Shown: positions 53,800 through 63,120 of the stretch, in pieces
Position numbering within the stretch: position 1 is the stretch's first letter
How the letters are laid out: each line of letters begins with the position of its first letter
From: Rhodalgimonas zhirmunskyi
GTDB taxonomy: Bacteria; Pseudomonadota; Alphaproteobacteria; Rhodobacterales; Rhodobacteraceae
DNA: 64,000 nt
Direction of reading: 5' to 3'
Assembly (NCBI GenBank): GCA_030848925.1
Contig: JANFFA010000004.1
Span: 248,001 to 312,000 of the forward strand
Notes under the pieces: generated by a model
What the model was told of the DNA's origin: nothing
What the model saw: only the letters and a program-made list of their open reading frames with translations
Databases searched by the model: none
Program-made: the position numbers and the translations under genes

Positions 53800-55488
53800 T
53801 CAACTATGTTCCTCTTCCGCCGTGGCCGCCAGCGCCCGGTTATAGGCCTTGAGCGCATCGACATACCAAAGCGCACCCCAAAGCTCGGGGGGCTGATCCT
53901 CTGACGAGATGCTCAAAACCGGCAGATAGGCCGCGTCCGAGCGCTCGAACACAGGCATCGCCGCCTCCAGCGTGGAGTTGCCATCGACGTAAACGCCGTT
54001 TTGCACCAACTCCCACAGGTCGTCTTCCTCGGGGCATTCGCGATCCTCCAGCGGCTTCATCAGGCTCGCCACCCGGAACATCGCCAAAAGATAGGCCTGC
54101 GGGCCGCGCGCCAAATGCACGTTGCGCCGTTCAAGCTGAGTCAGGAAAAACGACCGCTCGACCAGCCGCGTCCCAAGCGCAGACGATGTGCTGACCGCCA
54201 CCATCACGGCCAAGCCCGTCTGCCAGTCTCCCGTCAGTTCGAAAACGATCATCGTGGTCGAAATCGGCGCCCCCAGCACCGCCGCGGCAACGGCCCCCAT
54301 TCCGGCCAGGGCATATAACGTTACCGACCCAGAAACCTCGGGGAAGACCCCAGTTGCAACAAACCCGAACGACAGCCCGGTCAGCGCGCCGACCATCAAT
54401 GCGGGCGAAAAGATCCCCCCGCCCATGCGCCCGCCAAAGGTGATCGCCACCGCAACCACCTTGAGGGCCGCAAAGACAAAAGCCTCGTGCAACACCAACT
54501 CGCCGGTCAGGGCGCGCGATGTCGTCTCGTACCCAACCCCGATAATATGGGGAAACCATATCGCCAGAACGCCAAGCATCCCGCCGCTGATCGCGGGCCT
54601 GATCCAGCGCGGTATACCGCTGCGCGCCTGAAGGTGATTTCCCAAATCTTCCGCCAGGAAAACGGCCCGCATCAAAATCGCGGCCAGCAATCCGCACACC
54701 AACCCAAGCATAAGGTAAGCAGGCAACTCGACGTAAAACTGAAGGTTCGAGGCAACGGGCAGGACAAATTCTGTCACATCGCCAAACGCCATCCGGTTGA
54801 TCACGGTGCCCGCGACGCTGGCAATCGCGATCGGCGCGAAAGCATGCACCGCGAAATGCCTCAGCACCACTTCAAGCGAGAACAGCGCACCGGCAATCGG
54901 CGCATTGAAGCTTGCCGAAACCGCCGCCGCCACCGCGCAGCCCAGCAAATCCCGCCCGGTCAGGCCGCTGGCGTGAATGCGCTCACTGACCCAGGATGAA
55001 ATCGTGGCGGCGATATGCACGACCGGCCCTTCGCGCCCGCTCGATCCGCCCATACCAAGCGTGATGAGCGAGGCAACCGCGCTCGCCACCCCGGCGCGCC
55101 GCTCGACCCGGCCCTGATACATCGCCGCGCCTTCGATCACATCGGCAACCGCGCGAACCCGCCCATCCTCGGTGAAAAAGTGCAAGATCAACCCGACCGC
55201 AAGCCCGCCCATGACCGGCACCGCCACCAGCCAATACCAAGGAAGCGATCCGGCCAACGTATGCAGGTTATTGGCATCATCCGTGCCGTAAAACAGGATC
55301 TGCAGCGCTTCGATTCCCTTGCGAAAAAGCAGCGCCGCGAATCCGGCGGCCGTTCCGATCAAAAGCGCAAGAAACCAGAACCGTATCTGATACGCCCCTT
55401 TCTGCCTGAAACTTTTCCAAGCCACGGTCAGATCTTTGCAGATGGCGTCATACTGTCCGGCCCAGAATGGTCGCGTGTTCTTGCTCAT
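53800..55488 (-). CDS. ClC-family chloride transporter/channel with CBS-like C terminus
   Basis: A 562-residue protein with about 18 helical segments. The gating-Glu motif is present ([12 protein letters not shown], Glu153) and [11 protein letters not shown] matches the GxFxP motif. The internal proton Glu of exchangers is Val206 ([10 protein letters not shown]), as in ClC channels. The first selectivity motif GSGIP is not kept ([11 protein letters not shown]). The C terminus (about 480-555) resembles one or two degenerate CBS domains that may bind nucleotides. ATG 55488 with GAGG. Confidence 0.9.
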   Translation of the reverse strand: MSKNTRPFWAGQYDAICKDLTVAWKSFRQKGAYQIRFWFLALLIGTAAGFAALLFRKGIEALQILFYGTDDANNLHTLAGSLPWYWLVAVPVMGGLAVGLILHFFTEDGRVRAVADVIEGAAMYQGRVERRAGVASAVASLITLGMGGSSGREGPVVHIAATISSWVSERIHASGLTGRDLLGCAVAAAVSASFNAPIAGALFSLEVVLRHFAVHAFAPIAIASVAGTVINRMAFGDVTEFVLPVASNLQFYVELPAYLMLGLVCGLLAAILMRAVFLAEDLGNHLQARSGIPRWIRPAISGGMLGVLAIWFPHIIGVGYETTSRALTGELVLHEAFVFAALKVVAVAITFGGRMGGGIFSPALMVGALTGLSFGFVATGVFPEVSGSVTLYALAGMGAVAAAVLGAPISTTMIVFELTGDWQTGLAVMVAVSTSSALGTRLVERSFFLTQLERRNVHLARGPQAYLLAMFRVASLMKPLEDRECPEEDDLWELVQNGVYVDGNSTLEAAMPVFERSDAAYLPVLSISSEDQPPELWGALWYVDALKAYNRALAATAEEEHS

Positions 55489-55649
55489 CCGTTCCTCACA
55501 GCTGCGCCGCCCGACGTATCAGCGACGAGATCGGATAGAACCGAACAGATAATTCGTATTTTAGTCAATTTGGGCCTACCTGCCCTTTCCCGCCCTGAAA
55601 GCATGGCATAGTGTCTCCTCCGATCAATACATCCCGGGGGGGAACGTGA

Positions 55650-57026
55650 ATGCAGATCGACGCCGCGCTCGATGCGCTTTCGACAGTATTAGGCCAACGG
55701 CTCAGCCGGTCCAAGTCCGATCTCGACTTGCATGGTCGCTCCGAGACATGGTTTCCCCTGTCTCCACCTGATGCCGTCGCCTATCCCGAATCCACCCAAG
55801 AGGTTTCGCAGATCATGAAGATCTGCGCCGCGCACAATGTTCCGGTCACCGGCTGGGGCACGGGCACCTCCCTTGAAGGGCAATCGCTTGCGGTTTCGGG
55901 CGGCGTCGTGGTCGATTTCACCCGTATGAACAAACTTCTCGCCGTGCATCAGGGCGATATGGACGCGGTCGTGCAGCCGGGTCTCACGCGTGAGGAGCTG
56001 AACGAGGAATTGCGCGCGACAGGGCTTTTCTTTCCGGTCGATCCCGGCGCGAATGCCTCGCTTGGGGGCATGGCCTCGACCCGTGCCAGCGGCACCACTG
56101 CCGTGCGCTATGGCACGATGCGCGACAACATCACCGGTCTCGAGGTGGTGCTCAGCGATGGCCGGATCATTCGCACCGGAACGCGGGCGCGCAAAACCTC
56201 GGCCGGCTACGATTTGACCGGGCTGTTCGTCGGCGCCGAAGGTACGCTTGGTCTGATCACCGAATTGACCCTGCGCCTGCAAGGTCAGCCCGAGGCGACG
56301 TTGGCCGCGATCTGCGCCTTTGACACGGTCGATGACGCCGTGCGCGCCGTGATCGACACCATACAGATGGGCCTTTCCATGGCCCGGATCGAGCTTTTGG
56401 ACACCGAAACCGCCAAGGCCTTCAACGCCTATGCCGGGGCCACCATGCCCGAATCTCCGCACCTGATGATCGAGTTCCACGGTTCGGAAAACGGCGTCAA
56501 GGAAATGGCCGAAACCTTTGGCGAGATCATCGCAGATCACAACGGCCACGGCTTCGACTGGGCCACCCGGGCCGAAGATCGCAACGCCCTCTGGACCATG
56601 CGCCACAACGGCGCCTATGCCATTTTCGCTGCGCGCCCGGGCTGGAAATCACTCGTCACCGACGTTTGCGTGCCGATTTCCCGCCTTGCCGAGGCGGTGA
56701 ACGACACCGCCGCCGATCTGGAACAGGCGGGCATCTACGGCCCGATCTTGGGCCATGTCGGCGATGGCAATTTCCATTCCGTCATCATGTTCGACCCCGA
56801 CGACCCCGAACAGATGAAAACCGTAAAGGCCGCCTCCGAACGTATGGTCGACCGGGCGCTTGCCATGGGCGGCACCGCGACCGGGGAACACGGCATCGGG
56901 ATGGGCAAACTGGGCTACATGGAAAAAGAGCACGGCGATGGCTGGCAGGTCATGGGCGCCATCAAGCAGGCCCTCGACCCCGAAAACCTGCTCAATCCCG
57001 GCAAGATGGTCCCGCCCAGAAACTGA
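55650..57026 (+). CDS. FAD-binding D-lactate dehydrogenase/glycolate oxidase-type protein
   Basis: A 458-residue VAO-family flavoprotein. The FAD site is read as VPVTGWGTGTSLEGQSLAVS, GGMASTRASGTTAVRYGT and TSAGYDLTGLFVGAEGTLGL; the C-terminal oxidoreductase part has GHVGDGNFHSVIMFD (metal/substrate His) and ATGEHGIGMGKLGYM. Matches LDHD-type D-2-hydroxyacid dehydrogenases, oxidising D-lactate or a related 2-hydroxyacid. A GGGGGG stretch precedes ATG 55650. Confidence 0.93.
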   Translation: MQIDAALDALSTVLGQRLSRSKSDLDLHGRSETWFPLSPPDAVAYPESTQEVSQIMKICAAHNVPVTGWGTGTSLEGQSLAVSGGVVVDFTRMNKLLAVHQGDMDAVVQPGLTREELNEELRATGLFFPVDPGANASLGGMASTRASGTTAVRYGTMRDNITGLEVVLSDGRIIRTGTRARKTSAGYDLTGLFVGAEGTLGLITELTLRLQGQPEATLAAICAFDTVDDAVRAVIDTIQMGLSMARIELLDTETAKAFNAYAGATMPESPHLMIEFHGSENGVKEMAETFGEIIADHNGHGFDWATRAEDRNALWTMRHNGAYAIFAARPGWKSLVTDVCVPISRLAEAVNDTAADLEQAGIYGPILGHVGDGNFHSVIMFDPDDPEQMKTVKAASERMVDRALAMGGTATGEHGIGMGKLGYMEKEHGDGWQVMGAIKQALDPENLLNPGKMVPPRN

Positions 57027-57228
57027 TCAGAAATTGACCAGAAACTAACAGGCGCAACCGCCCCCGACACCTGCGCCCCCCGCTCCGGGCGCGCGTTTTC
57101 CGGGCAGCTGCCTTTGATCTGTTGCGACATCTTCGCCGGAATGTGTCGCCGACAGCCGACCCGTGGCTTGCCCCGCTCGCCGCCCTGCTCTACCCATTGA
57201 GTATAGCCCCCTCAGGGACTCGCGAGTA

Positions 57229-58143
57229 ATGGATCTTTACCTGCCCATCGCAGAGGTCGCGGTGAACGGCCTTCTGCTCTTCTCGATCGGTGCGGTCGTG
57301 GGCGTGCTCTCGGGCATGTTCGGCGTGGGCGGCGGGTTTCTCATCACCCCTATGCTCTTTTTCGTCGGCATCCCCCCGGCGGTGGCCGTTGCCACCTCGG
57401 CCAGCCAGATCGTCGCCTCGTCCTTTTCGGCCATTCTCGCCCATATTCGGCGCAAGACCGTCGATTTCCCGATGGGCACCGTCCTCACGCTTGGCGGCTT
57501 GGTGGGCTCGACAATGGGGGTTTACGTCTTCGACCTGCTGCGCCGGTTGGGTCAGGTCGATTTGCTGGTCAATCTGTTTTACGTGGTTTTCCTCGGGCTT
57601 GTCGGCGCGATGATGCTGATCGAAAGCCTCAATGCGCTGCGCCGAAAACGCAAGCATGGTGCCAAGCCAAGGACCAAGCGTGAGCGGCGCGATTGGGTCC
57701 ATGCCATGCCGCTTCGGATGCGGTTCCGGGCCTCGGGGCTTTATATCTCGGTCTTTCCGCCGCTGCTCGTCGGCGTCATGACTGGCGTGTTGTCGGCCAT
57801 CATGGGGGTCGGTGGCGGCTTCATCGTCCTTCCGGCGATGATTTACATTCTCGGAATGCCAACCAAGGTCGTGGTCGGAACGTCGCTGTTCCAGATCATC
57901 TTCGTTTCGGCCTACACCACGATGATGCACGCCTACACCTCTCAGAGTGTGGATATCGTTCTGGCCGTTCTGCTGCTGGTGGGCGGCGTGATCGGGGCGC
58001 AGATCGGCACCAAGATCGGCCTCAAACTCAAGGCAGAACAATTGCGCATCCTGCTGTCGCTTCTCGTTCTCGCGGTTTGCCTCAAACTCGGGATCGACCT
58101 CATCCTGAAGCCGTCCGAACTCTACTCCATCACCAGCGCCTGA
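57229..58143 (+). CDS. TauE/SafE-family anion permease
   Basis: A 304-residue membrane protein with two homologous halves, each with SGMFGVGGGFLITPMLFF or SAIMGVGGGFIVLPAMIYIL-type glycine-rich signatures. TauE/SafE members export or import sulfite, sulfoacetate or other organic anions. A Lys/Arg-rich cytosolic loop lies near residues 145-170. The start ATG 57229 has only a weak purine stretch upstream; an upstream in-frame start at 57163 gives a non-hydrophobic extension and is less likely. Confidence 0.9.
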   Translation: MDLYLPIAEVAVNGLLLFSIGAVVGVLSGMFGVGGGFLITPMLFFVGIPPAVAVATSASQIVASSFSAILAHIRRKTVDFPMGTVLTLGGLVGSTMGVYVFDLLRRLGQVDLLVNLFYVVFLGLVGAMMLIESLNALRRKRKHGAKPRTKRERRDWVHAMPLRMRFRASGLYISVFPPLLVGVMTGVLSAIMGVGGGFIVLPAMIYILGMPTKVVVGTSLFQIIFVSAYTTMMHAYTSQSVDIVLAVLLLVGGVIGAQIGTKIGLKLKAEQLRILLSLLVLAVCLKLGIDLILKPSELYSITSA

Positions 58144-58206
58144 TGATCCACCGAACCGGCCAACGGCCCCGCCCCGCGCGACACCAATGCCAGAGACACG
58201 GGCGCC

Positions 58207-58270
58207 CCAATCCATCGAAACTGTCTTTTTCCGCATTTAGCTTTGATTGGATGGCGACACCCCTTATCTT
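58207..58270 (+). promoter_or_regulatory. Candidate promoter and imperfect dyad upstream of the LuxR-hydrolase gene
   Basis: TTGATT (58243-58248) and TATCTT (58265-58270) are separated by 16 bp, a plausible sigma-70 promoter about 34 bp before the ATG. CCAATC (58207) and GATTGG (58245) form an inverted repeat overlapping the -35, a possible operator. Weak evidence only. Confidence 0.3.
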
Positions 58271-58303
58271 TGAGAAGCACTGCAAGCAACGCACGTGGGT
58301 GGA

Positions 58304-60094
58304 ATGAACGCAAAACTGCCTCCTGATACCGGACAGAAGGCCCAATCGGCGTCGTCTCATCCGAACGCGCGCGCGCAGGACGTGATCGAACGGCTCTATG
58401 ATGTCGCCGTCGATCCCGCCCGCTACGAAGAGCTTCTCGATCAATGGGAAATGCTGATCTCGCCCTATCGGCGCGGGCAAAGCCTCGACACCCCGATCGC
58501 TCTGTCGGCGATTGATTTCGAAAGCCATTTTCGCCGCGCATCCAAAGTGCTGGATTCCATTGGCGTTTCACCGTCCGAGGTCTCGGCCCCAGAAAAACTG
58601 CTTGCCAAGTTCGATAAATCGGCGGCCTTCATCATCGGTCGTGACCTGCGATTGAGTGCGCTCAATCCCCCTGCCGCGTCGGTCTTTGGCCTGTCACCGG
58701 GCGCAAGCCTCGACCAATTGCCCCTCGCCGAAGATGATCGCGCCGCCCTTGCGGAACAGATCACCCGCCTGCTTGCGGCGAACACCGATGGCACGGCCAT
58801 GTTCCGGGCGCGGCTGCGCGACAAATCCCGCCTCGTGGTCTTTCAACTGCGGGCTATGCGCCGGGACGACGCGCCGCCCTTCGTCATCGCAATCACCTCG
58901 GAATTGATCTGGCCTTCGGGCTTCAACAGCTTCCTGAAGTCCGTGTTCGACCTGACCGATGCGGAAACCGAAGTTCTACGCGCCCTGTCGGAATGCCACT
59001 CCATCAAGGAAATCGCCGAGTTGCGCGGCCGCTCCATCGAAACCGTCCGCGCCCAGATCAAATCGCTCCAATCCAAGACCGACACCCGAAGCCAGGCCGA
59101 ATTGGTCCGCCTCTCCTTGTCGACGATGGACATCGCCACCTACACGCAGGATGCCGCCGAAGACGCGCCGCGCACCTCACAGGGCTTCGATACGCTTGAA
59201 CCGCGCCCGTTTCACACCATCTCGCTGCCCGATGGGCGCCGCCTCGATTACCTGATCCTTGGCGATCCCGGCGGGCGCCCGTTGCTGTTTGGCCCACAGG
59301 ACTACGGCCTCACCCGCTGGCCCGCCTCGGCCGAGGCCGAAGCCACCCGGCGCAAGATCAAGGTCATCGTGCCCGTGCGCCCCGGTTTTGGCGCCTCGAC
59401 ACCGCTGCCCAAGGGCACCGTGCTCTCGAAACAGATCACCGATGACTACGCCCGTCTGCTGGACCACCTCGGCGTAAAGGCTTGCCCGATCATGTCCATG
59501 GGGGGCGATTTCTTTTTCTCAGTCCATTTCCACGATGCCCACCCCGAACGCGTGACCGCCCTGATCGGCTGCGCAGGCGTCTTGCCCCTCACCCGGTCCG
59601 AGCAATACGAGCGGATGCACAAATGGCATCGCTTCATTCTTGCCGGCGCACGCTATACGCCGCACCTGCTGCCCTTCATGGTCAAGGCCGGCTTTGCCCT
59701 GGCCCGTAAACTGGGCAAACGCGCCTTCATCCATGCCGTCTATGGCAACAGCGCCGCAGACGTGGAAACCTTCGAACAGCCCGAGGTTTTCGAAGCGATG
59801 GTGGTTGGCTCCGATGTCTCGCTCTCGGATGATCACATGGCCCACGCCGCCTTCGCCGCCGAAGTCACCGAACAGGAAACAACCGACTGGTCCCCTGCGG
59901 TGCATCGCATCGAAGGACAAACACCTGTGCTGTTTTTCAACGGCTTACAGGATCCACAGGTGCCACCCGACACGTTGAAAGACTATCAGGAAGACTACCC
60001 GTGGATCGATTTCACCATCTATCCAGACTGCGGACAGCTGGCTTTCTTTGCCAAATGGCGTGAAATTCTTGATCGAGTGGAAAAATATCTCTGA
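58304..60094 (+). CDS. PAS-like / LuxR-type HTH / alpha-beta hydrolase fusion regulator
   Basis: A 596-residue protein with three parts. Residues about 105-210 look like a PAS-like sensor (FIIGRDLRLSALNPPAASVF). About 222-282 is a LuxR-type helix-turn-helix (LTDAETEVLRALSECHSIKE, ELRGRSIETVRAQIKSLQSK). About 300-596 is an alpha/beta hydrolase fold. In the latter, the nucleophile Ser398 (SMGG) and the acid Asp550 (GLQDPQVP) are kept, but the expected His is Gln578 (CGQLAFF). It may therefore bind rather than cleave its ligand. ATG 58304 or GTG 58295 may be the start. No partner operon gene. Confidence 0.88.
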   Translation: MNAKLPPDTGQKAQSASSHPNARAQDVIERLYDVAVDPARYEELLDQWEMLISPYRRGQSLDTPIALSAIDFESHFRRASKVLDSIGVSPSEVSAPEKLLAKFDKSAAFIIGRDLRLSALNPPAASVFGLSPGASLDQLPLAEDDRAALAEQITRLLAANTDGTAMFRARLRDKSRLVVFQLRAMRRDDAPPFVIAITSELIWPSGFNSFLKSVFDLTDAETEVLRALSECHSIKEIAELRGRSIETVRAQIKSLQSKTDTRSQAELVRLSLSTMDIATYTQDAAEDAPRTSQGFDTLEPRPFHTISLPDGRRLDYLILGDPGGRPLLFGPQDYGLTRWPASAEAEATRRKIKVIVPVRPGFGASTPLPKGTVLSKQITDDYARLLDHLGVKACPIMSMGGDFFFSVHFHDAHPERVTALIGCAGVLPLTRSEQYERMHKWHRFILAGARYTPHLLPFMVKAGFALARKLGKRAFIHAVYGNSAADVETFEQPEVFEAMVVGSDVSLSDDHMAHAAFAAEVTEQETTDWSPAVHRIEGQTPVLFFNGLQDPQVPPDTLKDYQEDYPWIDFTIYPDCGQLAFFAKWREILDRVEKYL

Positions 60095-60387
60095 TTTTTC
60101 ACATCATAACCCATCTGGGGTATGACAGTCCTTGCGCGCTCTTGCATCCTGACTTCAGAACTACTTTTCAATCTGCCCGTTTGGGCCAGAGCTGCTTGCA
60201 AAAAAGATGCAATCCTTGGGGGCGGATTTTCCTCATTCATGATTGCGATTTCAAACTTGGGGCAAGGGTCCCGTTTCCGGCACTAACGCGCTGTATTTAA
60301 GCGTTATCCGGAGGCGGGGCCCTTTCTCTTTGCCCTCATCACCTTTGCCGACTCACCTGTGCTGCATCGCCCGGCGCAAGAGCCCCG
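60095..60387. other. Intergenic region between the LuxR-hydrolase gene and recN (293 bp)
   Basis: Converging genes end on both sides. I see no gene, RNA or strong terminator hairpin; it has AT-richer patches (about 60075-60110 and 60245-60300) than the flanks. Confidence 0.5.
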
Positions 60388-62040
60388 TCACCCCATCAGC
60401 TTTTCTGCGGCCGCGCGGGCCTCGTCGCTGATCATGTCGCCCGAAATCATGCGCGCGATCTCATCCACGCGCTCCGAGGGATCAAGCGGCACAACGGTCG
60501 ACAAGGTCATTTCATTTTCGACCCGCTTTTCGACCCGCCAATGATGCGCGCCCTGTGCGGCCACCTGCGGCGAATGGGTAACCACAAGGACCTGCGCCCC
60601 GTCCGCCAAGCGGCGCAAACGGCGCCCGACCGCATCCGCCGTGGCCCCGCCCACGCCGCGATCGATCTCGTCGAAAATCATGGTGATCCCCGCCTCGGGC
60701 GCCGAAAGGCTGACCTTCAGCGCCAGAAGAAACCGGCTCAACTCCCCGCCCGAGGCGATCTTTGCCAACGGCCCCGAGGGTGCGCCGGGGTTTGTCGCCA
60801 CGGTAAAGGACACCTCGTCGCGCCCCTCCGGCCCGGCCACGCCCTCTGCAACCTCGGTCGTGAAAACAGCGCGCTCCATCTTGAGCGGTGCAAGCTCGGC
60901 CATCACCGCCGCATCAAGCCGCCCCGCCTCGTTTTTGCGCAGGTCCGACAGGCGCAGCGCCGCCGCATCATAGGCCGCATCTGCGGCCTTCGCAGCGGTT
61001 TCAAGCTCGGCAAGATCGGCATCCCCCTGCTCCAACGCCCCAAGCCGCGTCCGCAACTCATCCGCAAACCCGGCCAGATCATCGGGCTGAACCCCATGTT
61101 TGCGCGCCAATGCCCGGATCTCGAACAGCCGTTCTTCGCAGGCCTCCAAGGCGTGCGGCTCGAACTCCAACGCTTCAATCGCGCGCATCACACCATCGGC
61201 GGCCTCGCCAAGCGCATTCAGCGCCTGTTCAAGCGCTGCGATTGGCGCATCGAGCAAACCCTCGACCTCACCCGCCGCCCCTTCGAGCCAGCGCATCGCG
61301 TCCCCCGCAAACCTCTCGGCCCCGGCATCCCCACTGCTCAGCGCCTCCATCGCCTTGCCGATGTCATCGCGCAACCGCTCGCCCGCCTGCATACGGCGGC
61401 GCTCCTGATCCAGCTTTTCGTCTTCTCCCGGCTCGGGCGACAGCCCGTCGAGTTCAGCCACCGCATGGCGCAGGAACTCTTCTTCCGCGCGCAGGGCTTC
61501 AATATCCGCGCGTGCCTTCTCCAACGCCTTGCGCGCCTTCGCCCGCCCGCTCCACGCCGCACGCACCTCGGCCAGAGCGGCCCCGGCATTGGCGAAATCA
61601 TCCAACAGCGCCCTGTGCCCACGCGGGTTCAGAAGGCCCCGGTCATCATGCTGGCCATGCAACTCGACCAACACCTCGGACAAAGCCCGCAACACCTCGC
61701 CCGAGCACCGCCGGTCGTTGACCCACGCGGTCTTGCGCCCATCGCGCGTGTTTACCCGGCGCAGGATCAACTCATCCCCCCCCGGCAAACCCGCCTCTTC
61801 AAGAACGCGGTGTGCGGCATGTCCTGCTGGCAATGCGAATTCGGCCAAAACCTCGCCCTGCTCGGCCCCGGCGCGCACCAGTTCGGCACGCCCACGCCAG
61901 CCCAGAACAAACCCGAGGCTATCAAGCAGGATCGATTTCCCCGCCCCCGTCTCGCCGGTAAGCACGTTGAGACCGGGCTGAAAATCAAGTTCCAGCCGGT
62001 CAATGATCAACATATCGTGGATTACAAGGCTGCGCAGCAT
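60388..62040 (-). CDS. recN: DNA repair protein RecN
   Basis: A 550-residue SMC-like ATPase that acts at double-strand breaks. Walker A is TGETGAGKS (29-36), the middle is a coiled-coil (about 150-340), and the C-terminal ABC head has IASGGELSRFLLALKVSLS with the signature and MIFDEIDRGVGG Walker B/D-loop. The product begins MLRSLVIHDMLIIDRLELDF, the standard RecN start, at ATG 62040; an upstream TTG is less likely. Follows bamD on the - strand. Confidence 0.97.
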   Translation of the reverse strand: MLRSLVIHDMLIIDRLELDFQPGLNVLTGETGAGKSILLDSLGFVLGWRGRAELVRAGAEQGEVLAEFALPAGHAAHRVLEEAGLPGGDELILRRVNTRDGRKTAWVNDRRCSGEVLRALSEVLVELHGQHDDRGLLNPRGHRALLDDFANAGAALAEVRAAWSGRAKARKALEKARADIEALRAEEEFLRHAVAELDGLSPEPGEDEKLDQERRRMQAGERLRDDIGKAMEALSSGDAGAERFAGDAMRWLEGAAGEVEGLLDAPIAALEQALNALGEAADGVMRAIEALEFEPHALEACEERLFEIRALARKHGVQPDDLAGFADELRTRLGALEQGDADLAELETAAKAADAAYDAAALRLSDLRKNEAGRLDAAVMAELAPLKMERAVFTTEVAEGVAGPEGRDEVSFTVATNPGAPSGPLAKIASGGELSRFLLALKVSLSAPEAGITMIFDEIDRGVGGATADAVGRRLRRLADGAQVLVVTHSPQVAAQGAHHWRVEKRVENEMTLSTVVPLDPSERVDEIARMISGDMISDEARAAAEKLMG

Positions 62041-62082
62041 CGACCCGTAAAGCAGGCGCAACGCCTACCGTCCCTCATGGTT

Positions 62083-62946
62083 TCACAACCAGCGGCCCTT
62101 GAGCATCTGGCGATAGATCTTGGCCAGCCAGTTGTCGCCGCGCGACTTCATTTCAAGGCCACGCCGGGTCAGAAGCTTGTAGCTGTCTTCATACCATTCG
62201 GTGCCTTGGAAGTTATACCCAAGGATCGCGCCAGCCGTCTGCGCCTCGTCGTTCAGGCCCAGCGACAGATAGGCTTCGACCAGACGGTGCAGGGCTTCCG
62301 CGGTATGTGTCGTCGTCTGGAAATCCTCGACCACAACACGGAACCGGTTGACGGCTGCGGCATAATTCTTGTGACGCAGGTAGTAGCGACCGATTTCCAT
62401 TTCCTTGGCGGCAAGGTGGTCAAAGGCCAGCTCGAACTTCAGCACCGAAGACCGTGCATATTCGCTGTCAGGATAGCGTTCGATCACCGCGCGCAGGGAC
62501 TGCAACGCTTGGAACGTCAGGCCCTGATCGCGCCCCACTTCGTCAATCTGATCGTAATAGGACAGCGCCAGCAGGTATTGTGCATAAGCCGCGTCGTCAT
62601 CGGTCGGATAGTAGTCGATGAATCGTTGCGCACTGGACCGGCTGTTCTCGTAATCCTTGCCCGCGTGATAGGCATAGGCCTGCATGATCAGGCTGCGCTT
62701 GGCCCAGTCGGAATAGGGATAGAGCCGCTCGACCTCACCAAAGTAACGCGCCGCTTCATCGTGCTGGCGCCGGTTGAGTTCATACTCGCCGCGCTCGAAA
62801 ATCTGTTCAGCCGAGAAGTTTTCGACCGGAACATCGCCACGGCGCACCTTCTCGGCCATGGAGCTACACCCCGAAAGGCCACTGGTCAGCAAAAGTGCTG
62901 CAGTGATCGTGCCCAATGTTACCGCCCGGAATTTGCCGCCAGTCAT
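62083..62946 (-). CDS. bamD: Outer membrane assembly lipoprotein BamD
   Basis: A 287-residue BamD, a lipoprotein of the BAM complex that inserts beta-barrels into the outer membrane. The signal peptide ends with the lipobox LSGC (Cys27). Five TPR repeats follow, for example AEQIFERGEYELNRRQHDEA and YFGEVERLYPYSDWAKRSLI, and the family's conserved RFIDYYPTDDDAAYAQYLLA. It lies between lpxC and recN, the standard alphaproteobacterial order. Confidence 0.97.
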   Translation of the reverse strand: MTGGKFRAVTLGTITAALLLTSGLSGCSSMAEKVRRGDVPVENFSAEQIFERGEYELNRRQHDEAARYFGEVERLYPYSDWAKRSLIMQAYAYHAGKDYENSRSSAQRFIDYYPTDDDAAYAQYLLALSYYDQIDEVGRDQGLTFQALQSLRAVIERYPDSEYARSSVLKFELAFDHLAAKEMEIGRYYLRHKNYAAAVNRFRVVVEDFQTTTHTAEALHRLVEAYLSLGLNDEAQTAGAILGYNFQGTEWYEDSYKLLTRRGLEMKSRGDNWLAKIYRQMLKGRWL

Positions 62947-63120
62947 GCCCGGTTCGTTCCCTCAAATCCAACCAGATCGGGCGAGTTAACCCGCCCTTCC
63001 CGGACTTCCTAACACAGAAAATTCCGGTGCAAAACGCCAAACGCATCATCTACGAGATGCGACCTCGTTTCCTTCACGAAGTCTTGTAGGCTCAGCACCG
63101 CGTCGCCTGTCCGAACCCGG

